From Pedobacter sp. HMWF019 (GTDB taxonomy: Bacteria; Bacteroidota; Bacteroidia; Sphingobacteriales; Sphingobacteriaceae), in assembly GCF_003061025.1 (NCBI RefSeq), contig NZ_QAIL01000493.1, forward strand, positions 2,657 through 43,322: a DNA stretch of 40,666 bases, in the 5' to 3' direction. Position numbers and translations under genes: made by a program. The notes beneath the pieces are model-generated. The model searched no databases and was not told the origin of the DNA. It saw nothing but the letters and a program-made list of their open reading frames with translations. Below, piece after piece: positions 1 to 6,949 of this stretch (position 1 is the stretch's first letter; the number at the start of each line of letters is the position of its first letter).

Positions 1-981
1 CTTCTTATTCCCTATAATTTCAAGATAATTATCCCCAACAACTTTCCCGTTTGCATTCAAAAAGATCAAACTGGCCGAGTAAAATGAGGGATTATTGTAA
101 ATCCATTCTAAATTTTCTATTGGGCTTAACCATAACCGATGGCTTTCTATTGCGGCAATTAAAACTTCATCATTACGTATTTCAGAAAAGATCAGCTCTA
201 TATCCTTTCTGAATTTCCTGATGCCTTCATTTTCCAATGGCGTAGGTGAAGTAAAATACACAAAATCCTGGTGCGGACACAGATCCCCTTCAATAACCAA
301 TTCAGGCACAGAAATCTCTACATCAACAGGCCCATTGAGTTCCAGATATCTTTCCCACTCCTGTGGAGTCACATCATAGGGAGGTGTTGCGGTTAAACCC
401 ACGATAACAGAATTTAAGCTCTTCTTCAGTTGCATCAATGTCTGCCACCATTCGTTCCTTAAATGATGGGCCTCGTCTACCACAATTGTTTTCAGTCCCT
501 GTTTTTTTAAACCCGCAACAATAACTTCCATGTGCAGATTAGAAACTGTCTTCCTGCTGCTTTCTCTATCATCTACCTCCTCTTCAAGTTCAATTTCTAA
601 AACTTTTAATCCGTTACAAGCAGCATGAAGCCCCTGATAAGTCACTGCCGTCATGAAACCAGGTTTACGAATATCAGTTGATATCCATTCAGGGACCAGG
701 TTAGTCTCTAAAAATAATTCGCAAAATCTCTGAATCCATTGGTTTCTTATGGCAATCGTTGGTGCAAGAATGAGTGTCGGCTGGTTCAATCTTAATGCCA
801 CTTCAAGCCCCAATACCGTTTTTCCTGATCCTGGCGGCGCAATAACATGTAAGTGGCCATCAGCTATATGCTCCTGAAGGCTATCCAGAACCCGTTGCTG
901 ATATTTTCTCCATGGATGTTGGAATTTGATATTTTCAGGAAATACCTTAAAAATTAAATTGCTGTCGATTTCCTGTTCCAT
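1..981 (-). CDS. SF2 DEAD/DEAH-box helicase, N-terminal part (cut by window edge)
   Basis: Reading the minus strand from an ATG at 979-981 gives 327 codons with no stop before the window edge, so the C-terminal part is missing. Visible SF2 helicase motifs are motif I APPGSGKT at about residues 48-55, motif Ia LAPTIAIRNQW at about 72-82, motif II VDEAHH at about 168-173 and motif III LTATPP at about 196-201. The N-terminal FQHPWRKYQQRVLDSL looks like a Q-motif-like entry helix of the type III restriction/XPB-like group. It is probably a nucleic-acid translocase for DNA repair or restriction. Helicase domain 2, which would separate these subfamilies, is mostly outside the window, and no methyltransferase or specificity gene is visible. 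The family is confident, the exact role is not known. Confidence 0.85.
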   Translation of the reverse strand, partial: MEQEIDSNLIFKVFPENIKFQHPWRKYQQRVLDSLQEHIADGHLHVIAPPGSGKTVLGLEVALRLNQPTLILAPTIAIRNQWIQRFCELFLETNLVPEWISTDIRKPGFMTAVTYQGLHAACNGLKVLEIELEEEVDDRESSRKTVSNLHMEVIVAGLKKQGLKTIVVDEAHHLRNEWWQTLMQLKKSLNSVIVGLTATPPYDVTPQEWERYLELNGPVDVEISVPELVIEGDLCPHQDFVYFTSPTPLENEGIRKFRKDIELIFSEIRNDEVLIAAIESHRLWLSPIENLEWIYNNPSFYSASLIFLNANGKVVGDNYLEIIGNKK

Positions 982-1060
982 ACCTGATTTAAGAAGCTGT
1001 AATTAAAGAATATTTTAGCGATCACACCAAATAAATTTCAAAAACACATCTGCAGATCGT

Positions 1061-1164
1061 TTAAAATAAAAAAGCGAAACACGTCGTCCAACGTGTCCCG
1101 CTTATCTAAATTAACTCTCTCAACTGTATAAACGCACCAGTATTAATAAAGTTTTAGAAAAGTA
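1061..1164 (-). ncRNA. Putative small RNA / terminator element, copy A
   Basis: On the minus strand there is a TACTTTTC box (1157-1164, one mismatch to TANNTTTG), a GAGAGAGTTAATTT block, a hairpin (arms 1072-1076/1099-1103 and 1079-1084/1091-1096, loop 1085-1090) and then CGCTTTTTTATTTTAA. This is the shape of a roughly 90-nt transcript ending in an intrinsic terminator. The same order of boxes, with substitutions, recurs at 8480-8588, which argues that the element is a unit and not a chance hairpin. The hairpin with its T-run could alternatively be only a terminator for minus-strand transcription coming from the CBS gene. Existence of a separate RNA is inference. Confidence 0.35.
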
Positions 1165-1193
1165 TTATTTTTTATTCACCCCTGTTATTTTGA

Positions 1194-1216
1194 TAAAAAA
1201 CCTTTCAAAATGAAAG
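1194..1216 (-). terminator. Intrinsic terminator downstream of the CBS-domain gene
   Basis: On the minus strand CTTTCA-ttt-TGAAAG (1202-1216) is followed by GGTTTTTTATC. The stem is short and AT-rich, so strength is uncertain. It lies about 310 bp past the stop of the CBS gene and before element A. Confidence 0.4.
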
Positions 1217-1300
1217 ACCTTTTTGCACCAATAATTGCTTAAAAAAAATAATATGATTATTTAAACAATATAGACTGTATTTTTAATCCAGGCTTCTGAA

Positions 1301-1320
1301 CAAGGCACTTTTTTGGCACA
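1301..1320 (+). promoter_or_regulatory. Possible sigma-54-like promoter (-24/-12)
   Basis: The stretch AAGGCACTTTTTTGGCA has GG (1304-1305) and GC (1316-1317) separated by exactly 10 bp, and GGCAC in the -24 element. Transcription would start about 20 nt before the ATG at 1349. The -12 element is imperfect (TGGCA for TTGCA). An overlapping alternative register, TTGGCACA at 1313-1320, has a perfect -24 but no GC at -12. No RpoN activator is seen nearby. Confidence 0.25.
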
Positions 1321-1348
1321 CAACTTCACAAACAATTACGACAAAACC

Positions 1349-1492
1349 ATGGAGAAGGAAAAATCACAAACCTTAAAAAAAACAGATAAAGAAGCATACA
1401 GACTTTTAATCCTATTTGTTTGCCTCATGTGTATTATAACAACACTAGCCTATTTTGTAGACCAGGGAACGATCATATTAAAGTGGCAGTAA
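1349..1492 (+). CDS. Small single-pass membrane protein (47 aa)
   Basis: An ATG at 1349 opens a 47-codon frame ending in TAA at 1490-1492. The product has a charged N-terminus (MEKEKSQTLKKTDKEAYR), then one hydrophobic helix at about residues 19-37 (LLILFVCLMCIITTLAYFV) and a short tail ending in KWQ. The Lys/Arg-rich segment before the helix suggests an N-in orientation by the positive-inside rule. No family is recognised. It stands alone on the plus strand, convergent with the CBS gene at 1525-1806. The membrane-protein composition and a possible promoter about 20 nt upstream make it more likely than chance, but there is no homology support. Confidence 0.5.
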   Translation: MEKEKSQTLKKTDKEAYRLLILFVCLMCIITTLAYFVDQGTIILKWQ

Positions 1493-1524
1493 GATTTCTT
1501 TGCTTTACCGCAGTTGCAATTGAA

Positions 1525-1806
1525 TTATTTTAAATGCATCATTGCAACTGCGGTATTCAAATCAAAATTAAACTTATGAAAGAGCAAATTATACTCTTTA
1601 TTGCTGTTTGTCAGAAACCAGATCAGATCTTTAGTATATACAATACCAATACAAACTCCATTTCTACGAACAGGCAAAGCTTCCCGGTCATTATCCAGCA
1701 AAACTTCTAAGGCATTAATGACCAGCTGTTCCGGGTGTAAAGAAACGGCATCGTCAAATTCAGGAACATAAATTTCCTTCTCATTTATCAGGGACATGAT
1801 TTTCAT
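1525..1806 (-). CDS. Single-CBS-domain protein (93 aa)
   Basis: Residues about 27-66 (VINALEVLLDNDREALPV followed by VCIGIVYTKDLIWFL) fit one CBS repeat: a helix, the conserved xALPV strand, then the GIVYTKDL strand-helix. CBS motifs normally pair to bind adenosyl nucleotides, so one copy suggests the protein dimerises. The C-terminal 25 residues have no recognised domain. The ATG used is at 1804-1806, a second Met codon lies three codons inside. The start overlaps the stop of the broken upstream small ORF (ATGA), which suggests former translational coupling to a small membrane peptide. The ligand and target are unknown. Confidence 0.7.
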   Translation of the reverse strand: MKIMSLINEKEIYVPEFDDAVSLHPEQLVINALEVLLDNDREALPVRRNGVCIGIVYTKDLIWFLTNSNKEYNLLFHKFNFDLNTAVAMMHLK

Positions 1807-1928
1807 TTAGGTGTGTTGTGCCAAATACTTATCAAAAGTACCGCCAGATTAAACACCACAAAAGCAAGAATAGGCAGAAAGGCAAAAACAATAGGTAAAG
1901 CAGCAATAATTAACTCTCAGCCGTCCAT
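1803..1928 (-). pseudogene. Small membrane-peptide ORF interrupted by one in-frame TGA
   Basis: From an ATG at 1926-1928 the minus strand reads Met-Asp-Gly, then TGA, then 37 uninterrupted codons rich in Leu, Ile, Val, Ala and Phe (ELIIAALPIVFAFLPILAFV and on to ISIWHNTPK), ending in a TGA that overlaps the ATG of the CBS gene. Frame, hydrophobic composition and ATGA coupling suggest a real 41-codon gene inactivated by a single change, TGG to TGA at codon 4. A sequencing error or initiation after the stop are alternatives. No homolog is recognised, so the pseudogene call rests on composition and arrangement only. Confidence 0.35.
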
Positions 1929-2059
1929 CTCAATATAAAGTTTCTAGACCCTTATATCAGAAAATAGATGTTTGAGGCTGAGGGCTGTACTATTTCATAT
2001 CCAATTTTCTGGAATAAGCAACAGTGTGGCGTTGGTTTTTACAGATTGACTTTAATAAA

Positions 2060-2084
2060 AAAGGCACGATGAACTCGTGCCTTT
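2060..2084 (-). terminator. Intrinsic terminator after the OmpA-like gene
   Basis: Arms AAAGGCACGA / TCGTGCCTTT enclose a 5-nt loop. Read on the minus strand the stem is followed by a T-rich run (TTTTTTATT). It lies 6 bp past the stop of the OmpA-like gene and ends that transcription unit. Confidence 0.85.
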
Positions 2085-2090
2085 CATTCC

Positions 2091-2954
2091 TTAAGGCTTA
2101 GGTGTCTCGGGAGCCTTCCCAATCAATTCCATAAACTGATCCAGTTTCGGCGTGATGATGATCTGCGTCCGTCTATTTTTTGCTTTTCCTGCTTCACTAT
2201 CATTTCCAGCAACCGGATTATACTCTCCTCTTCCACCCGCTGTTAATCGTTTGGGATCAACCCCATAGTTATTCTGCAGCGACTGGACTACGGAAGATGC
2301 CCTTAAAGCACTTAGATCCCAGTTGTTGCGGATATTAACCTGCGAAATCGGTACATTATCGGTGTTACCTTCAATCAGCACATCATAATTCTGGTAATCT
2401 TTGATAATCTTGGCAATCTTACTGAGTGTTGCTCCTGCTTTATCAGAAATCTCGTAACTACCCGATTTATACAGCATATTATCAGAAAGAGAAATATAGA
2501 CCACGCCTTTAAGCACCTGCACATCTACATCGCTCATTTCCTCCCGACTCAATGACCTGGTTAAATTATTTGTCAACACCATATTCAGGGAATCGCTGGT
2601 GTTTTTAGTGTTTACTAAATGTTGTATGTACTTATTAGAAGCATTAATCTCATCCACCAGTTTAGAAATGTTCACATTTCCTTGTTTACTGTTGTTTAAA
2701 CAATTGTTCAAGGCTTCCTGAAGCGCTGCGACATTAGAGCGTTCTGATGCAATCTGCTCCTCTAAACTTTTCACCCTGGTGCTGGAACCTGAAAGTTCCT
2801 GCTGACTATTCTGAAATTTCTGGTTCAGTTCATGATTCTTGTCCTGTAACTGATTGTAATTTGCTTGTAACTCATTGAATTTTTTATTGCTGACACAGCC
2901 TTGAGTCAATACAGCTGCGATAAGTGCAATACAAGGTATTATGGGGAATTTCAT
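2091..2954 (-). CDS. OmpA-family outer-membrane lipoprotein with coiled coil
   Basis: The start chosen is the ATG at 2952-2954, since the longer frame begins with TTG and the shorter protein opens directly with a lipoprotein signal (MKFPIIPCIALIAAVLTQGC, lipid-accepting Cys at residue 20). Residues about 25-95 are rich in Gln, Asn, Glu and Leu with heptad spacing, a coiled coil that could span part of the periplasm. The C-terminal half is an OmpA/MotB-type peptidoglycan-binding domain (YDVLIEGNTDNVPI, then LSALRASSVV and NRRTQIII), with the conserved Asp and Arg that bind diaminopimelate. It likely ties the outer membrane to the cell wall. It follows the GH89 gene after about 50 bp and is probably cotranscribed with it. 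Confidence 0.88.
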   Translation of the reverse strand: MKFPIIPCIALIAAVLTQGCVSNKKFNELQANYNQLQDKNHELNQKFQNSQQELSGSSTRVKSLEEQIASERSNVAALQEALNNCLNNSKQGNVNISKLVDEINASNKYIQHLVNTKNTSDSLNMVLTNNLTRSLSREEMSDVDVQVLKGVVYISLSDNMLYKSGSYEISDKAGATLSKIAKIIKDYQNYDVLIEGNTDNVPISQVNIRNNWDLSALRASSVVQSLQNNYGVDPKRLTAGGRGEYNPVAGNDSEAGKAKNRRTQIIITPKLDQFMELIGKAPETPKP

Positions 2955-3003
2955 AAATTTACATATTGTATTAAAACGGAACAATTAGGGTTCTATTATT
3001 GTT

Positions 3004-5172
3004 TTACTCCCTGGAAAATAATATTCTTCTGATTAAAGCATCTAAATCCCTTTCGGACAAAGACTTTGGAACGTACATTTCTTTGCTATCCGCCCATACC
3101 TTTTCCATTTCAAAATAATCAGGTGTTTGCACATCTGGATTAGTCATCCGGGCCAATTGCTCTTCTCTAAATTTTTGCCACCTGGAAAGGTACAAGGAAC
3201 CTAATAATCCTCCCCATTCCTTATGCGCATATTCATGCAAATCTGTTTTTGGATTTGTATCCGGCCCCCAGTAAGTAACCTGGATTTTGGCATTTTTTAA
3301 GGCATTTTTTTGATCTGCAGGTGTTGAACCGAAATCTACAGCTTGCTGAAGCCACCTGTTTAAAGTGAAGTACCTGTTATTGTTCAACAAAGAGTCCTGT
3401 TGCCTGATCATCTGTAAAAACACAGAACTGCTTGCTGTAAACTGTTCTTTGTTTTTTGCTTTTATCGCGTCTATCATATCCTGATAGACTACATCACCGT
3501 TATTGGCCAGCACCTGCCTTACAAAGTCTATCCGATCGGCTTGATAGGTCTCACTACCTTTAAATTCAGAAAAAACAGAAGCAAAGAGCTTTACAGCCTC
3601 TTTAAACTTAGCTACATCATAATTTCTTTTCCTGGTCCCCCAGGAAGAAACCGTTTTTATAGCTGTACCTGGCCGTGCACAAAAAATAGATTCAGAAGGT
3701 CCTTCCTGGTAAATCTCCGGGCTGCTATAGGCTGTTTCCAGTAATAATTGCCATGCTTTTTCCAGCACAGGATTGCTCTTTCCATAACGATATTTCTGGT
3801 ATCCATTTATCCATTGTTTCACATCCACCTGGTCTTTATGCCAGCCCAATTCCAACATGAGATCAAAAGCAACCGGATTATTATAAATCCCCTCCGGAAT
3901 AATACCAATCCCACTTAAAAAAGTCCCATACGGACTTTGTCTGGCCCTGTATACTTCATCTGCAAAACGCTGAAGTTTGCCATATATCCCGTTCTTTTCC
4001 CCAAAATTGCTAACATTACTCCAAACAAATGGAGTACCATCATACCCATGTCTCTGCTCCCAATTATTGGTGTTTTCTCCAAACAACTCAATAACAAGTG
4101 TCTTCTTCTTATCCAAACCTTCCAATAATTGCGTAGCGGGATTGGACTGCCAACCCTGAAGTACCCAGGTGCTGCCAGGGTAATGATCTTGCATAGCTTT
4201 CTGAATGGTCCTGGATGAAGAAGGTAGATCTACACCTTTTGAACTTCCACCTTCATGAAAAGGATCACCACCAAAATAATGTAAATCATTTCCATACAGC
4301 TTTTTCATTTCTTCATAATAGATCCCCGCAACCTTATTAAATGAAGGATCAGAAGTCATTAAGAAATCCGGACGTGTAAAACCTCCAGCCCATTTTCCCT
4401 GGTCGATAACTTTAATATCCATTTTGGTTTTCAATGTAGTAGGAACCATACCATAAAAACCATGCATAACCGGTTCAATACCCAACGTTTTCATTCGCTT
4501 AACGATATTACGCTGCAATTCTGCCTGCTGATCTATTAATTCCTGGCTCACCGGGCCGCCCCAACCCTCCAGATTTCCCATCAGCCACCATGCCCCAAAT
4601 GCAGGACCAGCAATAAATTCTTTCGTTTCCTGATCAGTATATCCTATTTTTCTTAAGGTATTTTGCCATACTGCCTCCATCCCAACCGGGGCAAGCACCA
4701 GATTCACACCATTTAATGCCATCCAGTCCAATTCCCTTTCCCAATCAGTCCAGCGGTAAAAACTCATAGAATAACTGATCGTGCAATAGTTTAAAGCATA
4801 GCGGTAAGGATAAGGAGAAACGATTCTAACCTTTTGAGGAACAATAGGCAGCTTAGGAACCGATGAAAGATTATCCCCTGAATGAGACATACTTCGCTTG
4901 CAGTAGTATTTCAAGTACCAACCCAATCCCTCGGCAGCGGCATTTGCACCTGAAGCCGAGATTTCTATTTTGTTGTTGTTACTGGAAAGTTCAAAAACAT
5001 CTTTTCCATCTTGCGAAGGAATAGTTTTAAAAATAAGCGAAGAAGACAGCCAGGGCACACGCCGCCTGGCGAGCTCTTTAACAGCTTCGTAATTTTGGGC
5101 TTGTACAACGATTGTTGTGCTAAGCAACGTTATTAATAAAAGACTTGCCGCTTTTAGGCCAGGTATTTTCAT
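3004..5172 (-). CDS. Alpha-N-acetylglucosaminidase, glycoside hydrolase family 89
   Basis: The protein (722 aa from the ATG at 5170-5172) resembles the NAGLU/GH89 family, which removes terminal alpha-linked N-acetylglucosamine. Seen in the sequence: a signal peptide ending near VVQAQ, an N-terminal alpha/beta domain, a barrel beginning around YRYALNYCTISYSMSFYRW, the segment AFGAWWLMGNLEGWGGP, and the two expected catalytic Glu residues in DPFHEGG (about residue 307) and IELFGEN (about residue 366). An export signal and no lipobox suggest a periplasmic enzyme. A possible start at 5202 lies inside the inverted repeat and would bury the signal peptide, so it is rejected. It probably helps degrade host or plant glycans, but no sugar importer accompanies it. 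Confidence 0.92.
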   Translation of the reverse strand: MKIPGLKAASLLLITLLSTTIVVQAQNYEAVKELARRRVPWLSSSLIFKTIPSQDGKDVFELSSNNNKIEISASGANAAAEGLGWYLKYYCKRSMSHSGDNLSSVPKLPIVPQKVRIVSPYPYRYALNYCTISYSMSFYRWTDWERELDWMALNGVNLVLAPVGMEAVWQNTLRKIGYTDQETKEFIAGPAFGAWWLMGNLEGWGGPVSQELIDQQAELQRNIVKRMKTLGIEPVMHGFYGMVPTTLKTKMDIKVIDQGKWAGGFTRPDFLMTSDPSFNKVAGIYYEEMKKLYGNDLHYFGGDPFHEGGSSKGVDLPSSSRTIQKAMQDHYPGSTWVLQGWQSNPATQLLEGLDKKKTLVIELFGENTNNWEQRHGYDGTPFVWSNVSNFGEKNGIYGKLQRFADEVYRARQSPYGTFLSGIGIIPEGIYNNPVAFDLMLELGWHKDQVDVKQWINGYQKYRYGKSNPVLEKAWQLLLETAYSSPEIYQEGPSESIFCARPGTAIKTVSSWGTRKRNYDVAKFKEAVKLFASVFSEFKGSETYQADRIDFVRQVLANNGDVVYQDMIDAIKAKNKEQFTASSSVFLQMIRQQDSLLNNNRYFTLNRWLQQAVDFGSTPADQKNALKNAKIQVTYWGPDTNPKTDLHEYAHKEWGGLLGSLYLSRWQKFREEQLARMTNPDVQTPDYFEMEKVWADSKEMYVPKSLSERDLDALIRRILFSRE

Positions 5173-5214
5173 TTTTGATGGTATATGATCTAAAGTTATC
5201 ATATACCATCAAAA
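5173..5214. promoter_or_regulatory. 17-bp perfect inverted repeat abutting the GH89 start codon
   Basis: Arms TTTTGATGGTATATGAT (5173-5189) and ATCATATACCATCAAAA (5198-5214) are perfectly complementary around an 8-bp spacer. The repeat fills almost the whole gap between the upstream VOC stop (5218) and the ATG of the GH89 gene (5170-5172). It can be an operator: the arm contains TGGTATA, a half-site seen in the FadR/GntR family. It could also be an mRNA hairpin that hides the start region. No T-run follows it on the minus strand, so it is a poor terminator there. Confidence 0.7.
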
Positions 5215-5217
5215 TTT

Positions 5218-5871
5218 CTATAAAGACAATACCTTTTTTCCGTATTTATCGTCTATTACAATTTCCATTGGGAAACTATCGGCCGGAATCTGCGTTGGGA
5301 ACCAGTTCCTGCCAAACTCAGCAAGAATCAGCAAGCCCTGGTCATCGCCCAGTGCCGTAAACTTTTCATCGCGGGGCTGTTTTGCAAATACAGGTAAACC
5401 ATAGGCCGCAATCAATTGATCAGTCAGCTCAATCACCTGGTCTGTCGCAACTCCAATCTCACTGATGCATTCTATTGCCTGCGTAGAGAAAACCTGATCC
5501 GATTTATTCCATAAATCATAACGGGCTATAAACTCAAGTATATTCCCATTATTATCCAAGAAATAAATGGCTTTTGCATTCCAGTTCTCAAAGTCTGCGA
5601 TAACCTTATTTTCAGGAAGGTTCAATAGTGCAACTCTTCCCTTTGTCCATTCTATAGCCTGTTCAAGCTGATTCTGGGGAATATTGAAAGCAAAATGGTA
5701 AACAGGTGTTTCTATATCATCATTTTGTACAAAAGTCAGGATCGACCGTCCTACTTCAATACTAATGCTGTAATCTTCATTGAAGATGGGCTCCAGTTGT
5801 AAGACTTCTTTGTAAAAAGAGGCTGTTGCGTTAATATCGTTTGTACTAAGTTTAATTTCCTGAAGCTTCAT
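5218..5871 (-). CDS. VOC-superfamily (glyoxalase/dioxygenase-fold) protein
   Basis: 217 residues. The N-terminal 115 residues form a clear VOC module: MKLQEIKLSTNDINATASFYKE is the opening beta-alpha unit, VYHFAFNIP carries a His in a usual metal-ligand place, and FLDNNGNILEFIAR carries the matching Glu. The second half (ISEIGVATDQVIELTDQL) looks like a diverged second module with weaker metal ligands. The substrate cannot be told. It sits 37 bp after the TetR-like gene and about 45 bp before the GH89 gene, so the three may be cotranscribed. Confidence 0.8.
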   Translation of the reverse strand: MKLQEIKLSTNDINATASFYKEVLQLEPIFNEDYSISIEVGRSILTFVQNDDIETPVYHFAFNIPQNQLEQAIEWTKGRVALLNLPENKVIADFENWNAKAIYFLDNNGNILEFIARYDLWNKSDQVFSTQAIECISEIGVATDQVIELTDQLIAAYGLPVFAKQPRDEKFTALGDDQGLLILAEFGRNWFPTQIPADSFPMEIVIDDKYGKKVLSL

Positions 5872-5908
5872 CTTTCTGTATTTCTACAATGATAAGAAAA
5901 ATCTCTTC

Positions 5909-6418
5909 CTATCTGGTAATGGAAGCCACGAAATGATCGACAGTCTTGTTTAGCGTTACAGGTACCAGATCATCTACAATACCAATAACGCTGATCCGGG
6001 AGCGCAGGTTAAGGGAGATTAATCCATGCATCATGGACCAAATCTGTAAAGCACCTACTTCTGCACTTTTAAACCGAACGGCTTCCCTGCGCATACAATT
6101 TTCCAGGCAATCTGTAAAATAACTAAACACCTCCACATCTTTTTCATTGTGGAGCATAACCTTACCCGTGGAGGCATCCAGCACAGGAACAAACATCAGC
6201 TCATATGTCTCCGGATTTTCAAGACCAAAATTCAAATAGGTCTTACAAATTTCTTCGAGTCTTTTTAAAGGATCTTTACTGGCTGCTTTTAGTTTAAATT
6301 CCTGGAGAAGTAAATGATACGCTTTAGGCTGCAGGTCGTACAGCATTTTATCATTTCCTTTTGCTGCCAGAATTTCGGCTTTCATCAACTCCTGATGTTG
6401 TTCTTTTATTTCAGACAT
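5909..6418 (-). CDS. TetR-type ligand-binding domain protein lacking the HTH
   Basis: Residues about 40-169 match the C-terminal ligand-binding domain of a TetR/AcrR subgroup (KAYHLLLQEFKLKA, DPLKRLEEICKTYLNFGL, ETYELMFVP, GALQIWSMMHGLISLNL). The first helix of the N-terminal domain (HQELMKAEILAAK) runs directly into GNDKMLYDLQ, which in intact relatives follows the DNA-recognition helix. About 30 residues holding the helix-turn-helix appear to be missing in frame. No HTH is encoded upstream, where the minus strand has stops. The protein may be a non-DNA-binding effector partner, a dominant-negative dimer partner, or a decaying gene. Confidence 0.65.
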   Translation of the reverse strand: MSEIKEQHQELMKAEILAAKGNDKMLYDLQPKAYHLLLQEFKLKAASKDPLKRLEEICKTYLNFGLENPETYELMFVPVLDASTGKVMLHNEKDVEVFSYFTDCLENCMRREAVRFKSAEVGALQIWSMMHGLISLNLRSRISVIGIVDDLVPVTLNKTVDHFVASITR

Positions 6419-6489
6419 AGACTTGAATTTTACAGATAAACAACAGCAATTTAGTGATTTTGGTTTAATATTTCAATTCCAGAACCTTG

Positions 6490-6897
6490 TTATAACTTCT
6501 CATAAGCCGATTCTGTTCCATCTGCAGCTAGCTCCCCATCAAATATTACCAGCTTCTGGTCAGAAATATTAAAATGCTTAGTGGAATTCGTCTTTTTAAA
6601 GAAAATACTATACATCACCTCGCTGTTATTGATCCTGGTCTTTTCTTCCTTAAGGGTATAATCATCACTTTCTTCCAACTTTCCTTTCGCATACTTTTCC
6701 AGCTTTCCATTGTCAAATTTCAGAATATAACCATTTCCCTTTGGAAAGTTCGGATCCACATTAGCCACTTGTATGCCTTTAACATGCCGTAATTCCCATT
6801 GGCCATTCAATTTAGACTCTAAAGATTTTGTTTTACAGCCGGCAAGCATAATGAAGAGTGAAAGAATAAACAGAGGTGATTTTATCAGCGTTTTCAT
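6490..6897 (-). CDS. Lipocalin-like lipoprotein (135 aa)
   Basis: A lipoprotein signal (MKTLIKSPLFILSLFIMLAGC, Cys at residue 21) precedes a small domain of short beta strands that starts SKLNGQWELRHVKG, the usual opening of a lipocalin-like fold in Bacteroidota. The rest alternates strands and polar turns, ending with LVIFDGELAADGTESAYEKL. It probably sits in the outer or inner membrane facing the periplasm. Ligand unknown. It is 72 bp upstream of the TetR-like gene in the same orientation. Confidence 0.7.
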   Translation of the reverse strand: MKTLIKSPLFILSLFIMLAGCKTKSLESKLNGQWELRHVKGIQVANVDPNFPKGNGYILKFDNGKLEKYAKGKLEESDDYTLKEEKTRINNSEVMYSIFFKKTNSTKHFNISDQKLVIFDGELAADGTESAYEKL

Positions 6898-6949
6898 AAA
6901 GTCAAATATTTAAGGTAAACATATGTAAATACATCTGTATTATAGCCAG

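Noticed and set aside
5173..5214. The inverted repeat as an intrinsic terminator for the upstream VOC gene.
   Set aside because: On the minus strand the stem is followed directly by AATG with no T-run. Only the plus-strand reading has T-rich flanking, and nothing is transcribed toward it there.
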